Below are positions 24,525 to 32,936 of a stretch of 64,000 nt of DNA, one piece after another. Each line of letters starts with the position of its first letter. The stretch's first letter is position 1. The stretch is from NCBI GenBank assembly GCA_021323855.1, contig JAJPKE010000027.1, forward strand, positions 112,461 through 176,460, read 5' to 3'. The position numbers were made by a program, and so were the translations under genes. Source of the DNA: Chloroflexota bacterium. GTDB lineage: Bacteria > Chloroflexota > Ktedonobacteria > Ktedonobacterales > JADMIN01. Under the pieces are notes generated by a model. That model saw only the letters and a program-made list of their open reading frames with translations. It did not search any database and had not been told where the DNA came from.

Positions 24525-24632
24525 TGGCGAAAGCGTGAGTATGGGGAGTACTCTTGATAACGTGAGATGGATGTGGCGCGAATGGACCGGTAGGCGAACG
24601 CAGTCCTGGCGAAGAAAGAGATAGAGAGCGAA

Positions 24633-25532
24633 ATGCAGGGTATACAGCATGTACAGCATGTGCAGCGTGCTAGAGACGTCAGCAGCGGCGATCATCGAAA
24701 TAGGCAGCAGGCGGCGGCTGACCGGCAGCGTTCGCGTCCAGTTGGTGAACTGCTGCGCGAGTGGCGCGAGCAGCGACGGCTGAGCCAGCTCGAATTCGCT
24801 ATCCAGGCGGAGATATCGTCGCGCCACCTCAGTTTCGTAGAGACGGGACGCGCAAAACCGAGCCGTGAGATGGTGCTGCATCTTGCCGAGCAACTCAATG
24901 TGCCGCTGCGTGAGCGCAATCATTTGCTGCTGGCTGCCGGATATGCTCCCGCTTATGCCGAGACCGCGCTGGATTCGCCGGAGATGGAGGCGGTGCGCGC
25001 GGCGGTGCGTCAGGTGTTGACCGGCCACGAGCCATATCCGGCGCTGGTAGTGGATTATCGCGGAACTATCGTTGATATGAACGCCAGCACCTCGATATTT
25101 ACCGAAGGAGCTGCTCCGGAGTTGCTTGCGCATCCGGCCAATTGCCTGCGAATTGCTCTGCATCCCAACGGCCTCGCGCCGCGCATCATCAACCTGGGTG
25201 AGTGGCGGGCGCACCTGCTCAGCCGCTTGAAACGCCAGATTGCGTTGACGACTGACCCTGCGCTCACCGAACTCTACAATGAACTGCAATCTTATCCCTG
25301 CGACCAGCCCATGCCTGATGTTGAGCTTCCACGTCCCGGCGATTTCGTCGCCTCGCTGCATATCCGCAGTCCGCGCCACGGCAACAGTGAGCTGTCCTTC
25401 TTCAGCACCGTGGCAACCTTTGGCACGCCGCTCGATATCACTGTCGCTGAACTCGCCATCGAGTCATTCTTCCCCGCCGACGCCGAGACTGCCGCACTCT
25501 TGCGCGAAGATCAGACGAATGGCGCCATGTAG
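24633..25532 (+). CDS. XRE-family regulator with MmyB-like ligand domain
   Basis: A transcription regulator of up to 299 residues. A HTH_3 domain at about 37-95 reads ELLREWREQRRLSQLEFAIQ then SSRHLSFVETGRAKPSREMV. A MmyB-like C-terminal domain (about 105-290) includes ALVVDYRGTIVDMNAS and NCLRIALHPNGLAPRI. MmyB domains bind small hydrophobic ligands. The first 30 residues are low complexity, coded by a 9-bp repeat, and may not be translated if a later start is used. It is divergent from the DHA2 exporter and is its likely regulator. Confidence 0.85.
   Translation: MQGIQHVQHVQRARDVSSGDHRNRQQAAADRQRSRPVGELLREWREQRRLSQLEFAIQAEISSRHLSFVETGRAKPSREMVLHLAEQLNVPLRERNHLLLAAGYAPAYAETALDSPEMEAVRAAVRQVLTGHEPYPALVVDYRGTIVDMNASTSIFTEGAAPELLAHPANCLRIALHPNGLAPRIINLGEWRAHLLSRLKRQIALTTDPALTELYNELQSYPCDQPMPDVELPRPGDFVASLHIRSPRHGNSELSFFSTVATFGTPLDITVAELAIESFFPADAETAALLREDQTNGAM
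24640..24666 (+). repeat. 9-bp tandem repeat, 3 units
   Basis: GTATACAGC, ATGTACAGC and ATGTGCAGC lie at the extreme 5' end of the XRE/MmyB reading frame, one base different from the repeat unit at 19190. Confidence 0.65.
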
Positions 25533-25654
25533 CTGCCGGAGTTCTAGCTCATCACTGCTTTTGTTCGCTATCCTATCACTCGCAATCCTACGATAATCAC
25601 ACGCTGGTTATCTGGGCCGCGTGCGGTCATAGTAGTTGCATGGAGGTAACTACG

Positions 25655-26599
25655 ATGACAATGCAATTTGGAGTATCGCTGCCGCAGGGCTGGAACATGG
25701 AATTGGTGGGCATTGCGGACCCAGTAGAAGCGTATGAGAGGATGACGCGCGTGGCGCAGACCGCCGAAGAGGTAGGTTTCACCTCCGCCTGGCTGGTGGA
25801 CCACTTTCACACCACGCCTCGCCCCTCGCAAGAGATCACGTTCGAGTGCTGGACGACCACCGCAGCCCTGGCGCGCGACACCCGGCGTATCCGCATCGGC
25901 CAGACGGTCACGTGCGCTGGCTACCGCAATCCCGCGCTACTCGCCAAGATGGCCAGCTCAGTAGACGTGCTGAGTCATGGGCGGCTCAACTTTGGCATCG
26001 GCGCGGGCTGGAGTGAACACGAGTATCGTGGCTATGGCTACGACTACCCCGACACCCCGGAGCGGTTGCGGCGTCTTGGCGAGGCGGTGCAGGTGATTCG
26101 CGCGATGTGGACCCAGGAAGAAGCGGTTTTCGAGGGCCAATACTATCATGTGCGCGGCGCGATCAATCAGCCCAAAGGCGTGCAGCAGCCGCATATTCCC
26201 ATCTTGATCGGTGGTGGCGGCGAACAGGTGACGCTGCGGCTGGTCGCACGCTATGCCGATGCCTGCAACGTCTTTGGCGATGCGGAGACGCTTAGGCACA
26301 AGTTCGCCGTCCTCAGAGCGCACTGCGAGGCAGTCGGACGTGACTATGAGAGCATCCGCCGCACAGCAGGGGCTTTCTGCTGCCTCGGCGAGACCGACGA
26401 GCAGGCGCAGGCCAAGTTCCCTGCCGCGCTGCGTGGCCGTCCGGTGGCCGCTGGTGCGCTGATCGGGAGTCCTGATACCATCCGCAGGCGTCTGGCGGAG
26501 TTGGAGGCTGCCGGTGTCCAGGAGTTGATTCTCGGTTTTCCTGACATCCTCGACCTGAACACCCTGCGCTTTTTCGCACGCGAGTTCATCGCGGCGTAA
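25655..26599 (+). CDS. LLM-class flavin/F420-dependent oxidoreductase
   Basis: A 314-residue luciferase-like TIM-barrel oxidoreductase. The ATG at 25655 lies eight bases after GGAGGT. Family blocks are MQFGVSLPQGW, EEVGFTSAWLVDHFH, RIRIGQTVTCAGYRNPALLAKMA, LSHGRLNFGIGAGW and PILIGGGGEQVTLRLVARYAD. The family uses reduced F420 or FMN, and the sequence is closest to the F420-type group (inference). It stands alone, and its last 14 bases overlap the 3' end of the convergent helicase gene. The substrate is unknown. Confidence 0.88.
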   Translation: MTMQFGVSLPQGWNMELVGIADPVEAYERMTRVAQTAEEVGFTSAWLVDHFHTTPRPSQEITFECWTTTAALARDTRRIRIGQTVTCAGYRNPALLAKMASSVDVLSHGRLNFGIGAGWSEHEYRGYGYDYPDTPERLRRLGEAVQVIRAMWTQEEAVFEGQYYHVRGAINQPKGVQQPHIPILIGGGGEQVTLRLVARYADACNVFGDAETLRHKFAVLRAHCEAVGRDYESIRRTAGAFCCLGETDEQAQAKFPAALRGRPVAAGALIGSPDTIRRRLAELEAAGVQELILGFPDILDLNTLRFFAREFIAA

Positions 26600-28316
26600 G
26601 AGTGTCCTCCGTGCCCAGTACGATAAGGTGGAACATGGCTCGTGAGATGGCGATGTAGAGCAGGTTATCGCGCCGGGGCCGTGTAATGCCTTCCAGGCCG
26701 TCCAGTTCGCTGAGAATCACTACTTTGCGTTCCAGCCCTTTCGCCGAACGCACCAGCGAGAGCGCGACGTGTCCCGGCATCATCTTGTCTGATTGCCAGG
26801 TGAGTTTGTGGCGACCCAACTGGCGCTGATGCAGCCAACGACTCTTCATCCGCGAACGGCAGGTGATGATGAGAATATCTTCCGGCGCGACTTTTTCTTC
26901 ACCGATGAGCCGGTCGAGCGTTTGTGCCAGCGCCTCCTTCTCGTAGTCACCGGCAAACTCGGCGCGCGGCTTGCACTGCTCCGGCGCGATGAACTGCACC
27001 GGACTGCCCTCCGGTCCCAGGCAGACCGGATCATCCAGCCCGGTGTAGAAGCGCTGCATCAGCGCGAAGATGCTCCTGGTGTTGCGGCAGTTGATGGTCA
27101 GCGGCTTGTTGCGTTTGCCACGTCCCAGCGGTGGACTCCAATCGTCGTCGAGGCCGTTTTCGCTCTGTGCCGGATCGTAGAAGGCGTATAGCAGACCATC
27201 CTGCTGGTCGCGTAGCAGCCGTTGGAGATAGGGCCAGATGGGGCGGCCAATATCCTGCGCCTCATCCACCAGAATCGCGTCATAGGCGACGACCTTGTTC
27301 TCCGCTTTGAGGGCATCGAAGCTGGCCTTCAGCGATGAAGCGATTTTCTCATCGCTGTCGCCGTTGCCGACCTGATAGGCGATGCCTGCGTTGGTCGCCA
27401 GCAGCGCGCAGAGTTCTTCGAGATAGGCGGTGTCTATGTGCTGGCGAATCTCGTCAGGTTCCTGGCTGAAGCGGCGTTCCACCCAGCGCGCCAGAAAGCT
27501 GTTGCGACACAGGAACAGCACATCCAGCCCGGCAGCGGCGAGCCGGTGAACCTTCTCCACTGCCAGCACCGTCTTGCCGGTGCCCGCGCTGCCGCGCACG
27601 GCGAGCCGCCGGTAGCGCGACAGTTGATCTAGCTTCTCGAATTGTTCACGAGTCAACTGCTCGATGCGTGGCGCGTCGCGGTCAATCTGCGCCGCCAGCG
27701 TGGATTGCACATGCACCGTAGGCGCGAGCATGCCTGCCAGCGCTGCCAGCGCCGCGTCGCTCATACGCGCTGGTGGCCGCTTCTGGTGATAGCTCACGAT
27801 GCGCTGCAACCCTTCCAGCGGATCATGGATGTTTTTGGCGTCGAGGACGATCTCATCGGCGATATGCGGCAACGCCACCTGTCCGGGCGTCCAGTAGGTA
27901 TCGGGAAACCAGATGCCATAGCTCAGCGCGTATTCTTTGGCGAATGCCTTCAATTTCTCCGTCTGGCGCAGTCGCTTGCGTAGCCCATACATCGAGGCGT
28001 TCACCTGCTTGAAGGGGTCTTTGATGTTGTGCGGTTGCCAGTTGACATCGGTGCTAATCCATTGCCCGGCGGCGCCGTCGTAACTGATGCTGCCGCCCTT
28101 GACCTCCATCAAGATGACGCCCATTTCAGGATGAACGATGATGAAATCCACTTCGCCATTGGAGATATAGCCGTTCTCTTCTTTTACCTGCCAGACCGGC
28201 GCATGATAGACCTGAAACTGATTGTCGAGTCGGTCGCGTAATGTCTCATAGATAAGGATTTCAGCGGAACTGGTGGTTTCTTTCGCCGGGCCATTTTCAG
28301 GATATAAATGCGCCAC
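26586..28316 (-). CDS. NERD nuclease-related domain fused to UvrD-like helicase
   Basis: A 576-residue protein with a GTG start behind AAGGGG. The N-terminal NERD domain (about 10-125) contains GEVDFIIVHPEMGVILMEVKGG, whose Asp and Glu-x-Lys match a PD-(D/E)XK nuclease core. A superfamily I helicase follows: Walker A GSAGTGKT (about 240), Walker B AILVDEAQDIG, then KGLERKVVILSELDG and LLYIAISRAM at the C-terminus. This fusion probably processes DNA ends or foreign DNA; it is seen in both repair and defence settings. No partner defence genes are adjacent. Confidence 0.88.
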   Translation of the reverse strand: MAHLYPENGPAKETTSSAEILIYETLRDRLDNQFQVYHAPVWQVKEENGYISNGEVDFIIVHPEMGVILMEVKGGSISYDGAAGQWISTDVNWQPHNIKDPFKQVNASMYGLRKRLRQTEKLKAFAKEYALSYGIWFPDTYWTPGQVALPHIADEIVLDAKNIHDPLEGLQRIVSYHQKRPPARMSDAALAALAGMLAPTVHVQSTLAAQIDRDAPRIEQLTREQFEKLDQLSRYRRLAVRGSAGTGKTVLAVEKVHRLAAAGLDVLFLCRNSFLARWVERRFSQEPDEIRQHIDTAYLEELCALLATNAGIAYQVGNGDSDEKIASSLKASFDALKAENKVVAYDAILVDEAQDIGRPIWPYLQRLLRDQQDGLLYAFYDPAQSENGLDDDWSPPLGRGKRNKPLTINCRNTRSIFALMQRFYTGLDDPVCLGPEGSPVQFIAPEQCKPRAEFAGDYEKEALAQTLDRLIGEEKVAPEDILIITCRSRMKSRWLHQRQLGRHKLTWQSDKMMPGHVALSLVRSAKGLERKVVILSELDGLEGITRPRRDNLLYIAISRAMFHLIVLGTEDTLTPR

Positions 28317-28363
28317 ATGCAGCCCCTTCCTGAAGAAAATAGATCATGCAGAGAGATAGCTCC

Positions 28364-28392
28364 AGTATACACAGCCGTAGCGCCCTTGTCGC
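28364..28392 (-). promoter_or_regulatory. Sigma-70-type promoter of the NERD helicase gene
   Basis: On the minus strand GCGACA and TATACT are separated by 17 bases, about 50 bases before the GTG start. The -35 overlaps the first of three TTGTCGCC direct repeats (28386, 28405, 28432). Confidence 0.5.
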
Positions 28393-28523
28393 CTCTCTCG
28401 TCTTTTGTCGCCCTACCTGTTCTTGACGCTCTTGTCGCCGTCGCCTCGCGCATGTTATCGTGCGAAGGCAATTTGTGTAGCAGTTTGCGCTGATAACAGT
28501 TCTGAGCATAGGGAGCAGAGGCG

Positions 28524-30242
28524 ATGACGCAGCAACCGGCTGGATCAATGGCGAGCCAGGGAAACACGAATACGACCGGCAAGAGCGGACCCCGGCCCGT
28601 TCGCGCGCCGCGTGGCACAGAGATGACCTGCAAAGGCTGGCAGCAGGAGGCCGCTCTGCGCATGTTGATGAACAACCTCGATTCAGAGGTAGCGGAGCGG
28701 CCAGACGACCTGGTGGTCTATGGCGGCTCCGGCAGAGCGGCGCGCAGTTGGGACTGCTTCGACGCCATCGTGCGCTCGCTGCGCAGCCTGGAGAACGACG
28801 AAACGCTGCTGGTACAGTCCGGCAAGCCCGTCGGCATCTTCCGCACGCATCCAGGCGCGCCGCGTGTGCTGATCGCCAACTCCAACCTCGTGCCGCATTG
28901 GGCCAACTGGGATGAGTTCCGCCGGTTGGAGGCGCTGGGCCTGACGATGTATGGCCAGATGACCGCCGGCTCCTGGATTTACATTGGCTCGCAGGGCATC
29001 GTGCAGGGCACCTATGAAACCTTTGCCGAGGCCGCGCGCCAGAAGTTTGGTGGCTCGCTCAAGCATACCCTGACATTGACCGCTGGCCTGGGTGGCATGG
29101 GTGGCGCACAGCCGCTGGCCATCACCATGAATGAGGGTGTCTGCCTCGCCGTAGAGATAGACCCCACACGCATCCAGCGCCGTCTGGATACCGGCTATCT
29201 TGATGAGATGGTGACGAATCTGGATGAGGCATTGCGCCGCGCCGAGGAGTATCGCGCACAGGGTGTCGCGCGCAGCATTGGCTTGCTAGGCAATGCCGCC
29301 GAAATCTACCCCGAAGTGGTGCGGCGCAATGTGCGTTTCGAGCTAGTGACGGACCAGACCTCCGCCCACGACGCGCTCAACGGCTACATTCCTGCTGGCA
29401 TGTCGCTGGAAGCTGCCGCCGAACTACGCCAGCGCGACCCCCAGGAATACGAGCGCCGTTCGCTGGATTCGATGGCCGAACATGTGCGCGCCATGCTCGA
29501 TCTGGATGAGGCAGGCGCAGTCGTCTTCGACTATGGCAACAATCTGCGTGGGCAGGCGCTCCGTGCTGGCGTGGAGGATGCGTTACACTTCCCTGGCTTC
29601 GTGCCTGCCTTCATTCGTCCGCTCTTCTGCCGTGGCAAGGGACCGTTCCGCTGGGCTGCGCTCTCTGGCGACCCTGCCGATATTCGCCGCACCGACGAAG
29701 AGATTCTGCGGCTCTTCCCGGAAGACGAGGCGCTGGCCCGCTGGATTCGCATGGCGCAGGAGCGTATCCACTTCCAGGGCTTGCCTGCGCGCATCTGCTG
29801 GCTCGGCTATGGCGAGCGCGACAAGGCGGGCGTCGCCTTCAATGAACTGGTGAAGCGCGGCGAGGTCAAGGCGCCTATCGTCATCGGGCGCGACCATCTT
29901 GATTCCGGTTCCGTCGCCTCGCCCTACCGTGAGACCGAGGCGATGCGCGACGGCTCCGATGCCATTGCGGACTGGCCTGTTCTCAATGCGCTGCTGAATA
30001 CGGCGAGCGGCGCGTCGTGGGTCTCGTTCCATCACGGCGGCGGCGTGGGTATCGGCTATTCACTGCACGCCGGCGTGGTGATCGTGGCGGATGGCACGGA
30101 TGAGGCAGCCGAGAAGCTGGCGCGCGTGCTGACCAACGACCCCGGCACCGGCGTGATGCGCCATGTAGACGCCGGATACGACGAAGCCATCGAGACGGCG
30201 CGGACGCTGGGCGTGAAGATTCCGATGCTGGAGGGGGAATAA
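28524..30242 (+). CDS. hutU: Urocanate hydratase
   Basis: A 572-residue urocanase, which converts urocanate to imidazolone propionate in histidine breakdown, using tightly bound NAD. Diagnostic blocks are [50 protein letters not shown] and [11 protein letters not shown]. The C-terminus has [20 protein letters not shown]. The length fits the family (about 555). The other hut genes (hutH, hutI) are not in this window. Three TTGTCGCC repeats upstream may regulate it or the divergent helicase. Confidence 0.96.
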   Translation: MTQQPAGSMASQGNTNTTGKSGPRPVRAPRGTEMTCKGWQQEAALRMLMNNLDSEVAERPDDLVVYGGSGRAARSWDCFDAIVRSLRSLENDETLLVQSGKPVGIFRTHPGAPRVLIANSNLVPHWANWDEFRRLEALGLTMYGQMTAGSWIYIGSQGIVQGTYETFAEAARQKFGGSLKHTLTLTAGLGGMGGAQPLAITMNEGVCLAVEIDPTRIQRRLDTGYLDEMVTNLDEALRRAEEYRAQGVARSIGLLGNAAEIYPEVVRRNVRFELVTDQTSAHDALNGYIPAGMSLEAAAELRQRDPQEYERRSLDSMAEHVRAMLDLDEAGAVVFDYGNNLRGQALRAGVEDALHFPGFVPAFIRPLFCRGKGPFRWAALSGDPADIRRTDEEILRLFPEDEALARWIRMAQERIHFQGLPARICWLGYGERDKAGVAFNELVKRGEVKAPIVIGRDHLDSGSVASPYRETEAMRDGSDAIADWPVLNALLNTASGASWVSFHHGGGVGIGYSLHAGVVIVADGTDEAAEKLARVLTNDPGTGVMRHVDAGYDEAIETARTLGVKIPMLEGE

Positions 30243-30245
30243 GCG

Positions 30246-31091
30246 GTGTCATCTACCGAAGCATCCTACTTGCTAAATACCCAATATGCCGACGCGGGTA
30301 ATCTCAACGCCCGCATCCAGCTTCACGAACGCTTCAGCACCAACCGTGAAGACCTGCATCACTGGATATTCACTCACCTGCTCGACACGCTCGGCCCGGA
30401 GGCGCAGATCCTCGAAGTGGGCTGCGGTCCCGCTGATCTCTGGCGCAAGAATCTGGAACGCCTGCCCGCCGGTTGGCGCGTCACGCTGACCGACTTCTCG
30501 CCCGGCATGATCGAGGCGGCACGCGCTGCCGTCGCGCCGCGCAGCGAACAGTTCACGCTGGCCGTCGCCAATGTGCAGGAGTTGCCGTTTGCGGATAGCT
30601 CCTTTGATGCAGTGGTTGCCGACTACATGCTCTATCATGTGCCGGACCGCCCACGCGCGCTGGCCGAATTGCGGCGCGTGCTGCGTGCTGGCGGGCACCT
30701 CTTTGCCGCCACCAACGGCGCGGGGCACATGCGCGAACTCGATGAGATGATTGCGCCGTATTTACCGGAAATCGCGGCATACCGGCCAGACCTTCTCCCC
30801 GCACTGGCGCAACGCATGCCTGCGATTCAGGGAGAAGGGTTCACATTGGAAAACGGCGCAGAGCAGTTGGAGGCAGCGTTCGCCAATGTGCGCCTCGATA
30901 CGATTCCGGATGGCCTGATCGTCACTGAGGCTGCGCCGCTGATCGCCTATCTGCGCTCGATCTCCGCCGGTCTCGACTTACCGCCGGACCTCGTAGAACG
31001 CTTCAGTCGCCAGATCGAGCAGCAGATCGCCACTGACGGCGCTATTCGCATCACCAAAGCGACCGGGCTGTTTTTGGCCGACGCTCTCTAA
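30246..31091 (+). CDS. Class I SAM-dependent methyltransferase
   Basis: A 281-residue methyltransferase with a GTG start behind GGAGGGG, three bases after hutU and therefore in the same transcript. SAM motif I is ILEVGCGPADLW (about 57-68), then VTLTDFSPGMIEAA and ANVQELPFADSSFDAVVADYMLYHV (UbiE/Methyltransf_11 type). The first 40 residues include a helix before the Rossmann fold. The substrate is unknown. Co-transcription with hutU does not by itself place it in histidine metabolism. Confidence 0.88.
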   Translation: MSSTEASYLLNTQYADAGNLNARIQLHERFSTNREDLHHWIFTHLLDTLGPEAQILEVGCGPADLWRKNLERLPAGWRVTLTDFSPGMIEAARAAVAPRSEQFTLAVANVQELPFADSSFDAVVADYMLYHVPDRPRALAELRRVLRAGGHLFAATNGAGHMRELDEMIAPYLPEIAAYRPDLLPALAQRMPAIQGEGFTLENGAEQLEAAFANVRLDTIPDGLIVTEAAPLIAYLRSISAGLDLPPDLVERFSRQIEQQIATDGAIRITKATGLFLADAL

Positions 31092-31109
31092 CAGCAGAGG
31101 AAGCCCGAA

Positions 31110-31760
31110 ATGGTGCGCGAGGGTTATTTTATGTTTGATCTGCCAATTATATTGACTGGTTTGGCAAAAGTACGGCCTCTGTTCCATTCAGAAGCCGACT
31201 TTCAGCACGCGCTTGCCTGGCGGATACACGAACTGCATCCTGAACTTTCTGTTCGCCTGGAATGTAGGCCAATCCCTAGTGAATCCCTCTATCTAGATTT
31301 ATGGGTGAGAGGCACAGATAGCCAGTTGGCAATTGAACTGAAGTATGCTAAACGCGAGATAGAGACCACCATAGACGGTGAGACCTATGTACTCAAGAAC
31401 CAGGCGGCGCAAGACATTAAACGCTATGACTTTGTTAAAGATATCTCACGTTTAGAGCGAATCGTTAGGGCGTATCCAACTGCTAGTGGCTATGCAGTCC
31501 TTCTTACTAACGACAGCAGTTATTGGACGCTTTCTGCAAGGGAAAGCTCTATTGATGCGGCCTTTCGCATCCATGAGGGAGCCATTCTTACGGGTAGACT
31601 TGAGTGGGCATCGAATGCTACCGTTGGTACGACAAAAAACCGAAAAATCCCGCATACTTTGAGTGGCGTATATACGCTCAGTTGGAACGATTATTCACTC
31701 ATCCCAGGTCATCCTGTCTCTGGCCGATTTCGTTACCTGTTGGTCCGCGTCAAAAGCTAG
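31110..31760 (+). CDS. PD-(D/E)XK nuclease-like hypothetical protein
   Basis: A 216-residue protein whose start at 31110 has AGAGGA eight bases upstream; 31131 is an alternative. SLYLDLWVRGTDSQLAIELKYAK has the spacing Asp-x(n)-Glu-x-Lys of a PD-(D/E)XK active site (Asp about 66, ELK about 77-79). The helix FQHALAWRIHELHPEL before it fits that fold. GC content is clearly lower than in neighbouring genes and codon choice differs, which suggests acquisition. No methyltransferase specific to it is next door; the upstream SAM enzyme resembles small-molecule methyltransferases. Restriction or defence nuclease is a guess. Confidence 0.65.
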   Translation: MVREGYFMFDLPIILTGLAKVRPLFHSEADFQHALAWRIHELHPELSVRLECRPIPSESLYLDLWVRGTDSQLAIELKYAKREIETTIDGETYVLKNQAAQDIKRYDFVKDISRLERIVRAYPTASGYAVLLTNDSSYWTLSARESSIDAAFRIHEGAILTGRLEWASNATVGTTKNRKIPHTLSGVYTLSWNDYSLIPGHPVSGRFRYLLVRVKS

Positions 31761-31973
31761 TGGAGCTACTGGTCCAATGATGAAAATTATGTGCGGAAGT
31801 AGAGAGTAGACTTATCTTACCCTAAACTACGTTTAGGCATGTTCTTTGGAACAGGCTCACCCCTGAACGTTTGGACACGAGAAACCTGATTCATTGCCGG
31901 ATGGATAGGTCATCTGCTCGCGCTACACTCTGCACATGAACGAGTTCATGACGGAAAAGAAAGCGCATATAAG

Positions 31974-32921
31974 ATGACAGAGCGGACGATGCGGGCGATT
32001 CATGTTCATGCGTATGGTGGACCTGAAGCGTTGCGACTGGAAGAAGCGCCACGCCCGGAGCCGCAAGCTGGCGAGGTGTTGATGCGAGTGCATGCTGTGG
32101 GTGTGTTGCCGGTGGAGTGGAAAATTCGCCAGGGGCTTTTCCGCTCCTTTCAGCCGGTGACATTTCCCTATATTTCTGGCAGCGCATTCGCAGGCGTGGT
32201 GAAGTCGGTTGGCGCTGGCGTGACGGCCTTCGCGCCGGAGCAGGCGGTCTTTGGGCGCAGCGCGACGGGCGCGTATGCCGAGTATGTAACGGCTGCCGTC
32301 GAAACGCTGGCGCTCAAGCCGGATACGCTCAGCTTCGATGAGGCAGCCAGCATCTCCGGCGGCGCAACGACCGCCTGGACGGCGCTCTTCGACAATGCAA
32401 GGGTACAAGCTGGCCAGCGTGTGCTGATTCATGGCGCGGCGGGCGGCGTCGGCTCGTTCGCGGTCCAGTTCGCCCGCTGGAAAGGCGCGCAGGTGATTGG
32501 AACCGCTTCGACTGCTAACCTGGAATTCGTGCGTTCGCTGGGCGCGGAAACTGTGATTGATTACACCACCGTGCCATTCGAGCAGGTGGCACGAGATGTT
32601 GATGTTGTGCTGGATACGCTTGGTGGCGAAACGCTGCGGCGCTCCATGCAGGTTGTCAGGCCGGGCGGTGTGCTGGTTTCGCTGATCGAGCCGCCATCGC
32701 AGGAGGAGGCGCAGGCGCTCGGTATTCGCGCCATCAAGAACACAGCGACGCAGCCATACCCCTCCACCAGCCTCTTACAAACGATTGCCAGCCTGATCGC
32801 TGCGGGCGAAATCCGCGTGACACTGGCGCAAGTTTTCCCGCTCGAAGAGGCGAGCCGCGCCCATGAACTCAGCCAGACAGGTCACGGGCGCGGACGCATC
32901 GTGCTACACATCGCTGATTGA
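31974..32921 (+). CDS. Quinone-oxidoreductase-like MDR family protein
   Basis: A 315-residue NADPH-dependent medium-chain reductase of the zeta-crystallin/QOR branch. The GroES-like N-terminal domain (about 1-125) contains GPEALRLEEAPRPEPQAGEV and VGVLPVEWKIRQG. The Rossmann domain has the cofactor motif LIHGAAGGVGSFAVQFA (about 148-165) and VDVVLDTLGGETL. The catalytic-zinc cysteine/histidine set of alcohol dehydrogenases is absent. The ribosome binding site is weak (AAAGAAAG). Transcribed alone; the substrate is unknown. Confidence 0.88.
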   Translation: MTERTMRAIHVHAYGGPEALRLEEAPRPEPQAGEVLMRVHAVGVLPVEWKIRQGLFRSFQPVTFPYISGSAFAGVVKSVGAGVTAFAPEQAVFGRSATGAYAEYVTAAVETLALKPDTLSFDEAASISGGATTAWTALFDNARVQAGQRVLIHGAAGGVGSFAVQFARWKGAQVIGTASTANLEFVRSLGAETVIDYTTVPFEQVARDVDVVLDTLGGETLRRSMQVVRPGGVLVSLIEPPSQEEAQALGIRAIKNTATQPYPSTSLLQTIASLIAAGEIRVTLAQVFPLEEASRAHELSQTGHGRGRIVLHIAD

Positions 32922-32936
32922 TCGTAAGTGGCAAGA

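Noticed and set aside
26107..26462. Overlapping frames inside the LLM oxidoreductase gene
   Set aside because: Shadows of a complete, motif-bearing gene.
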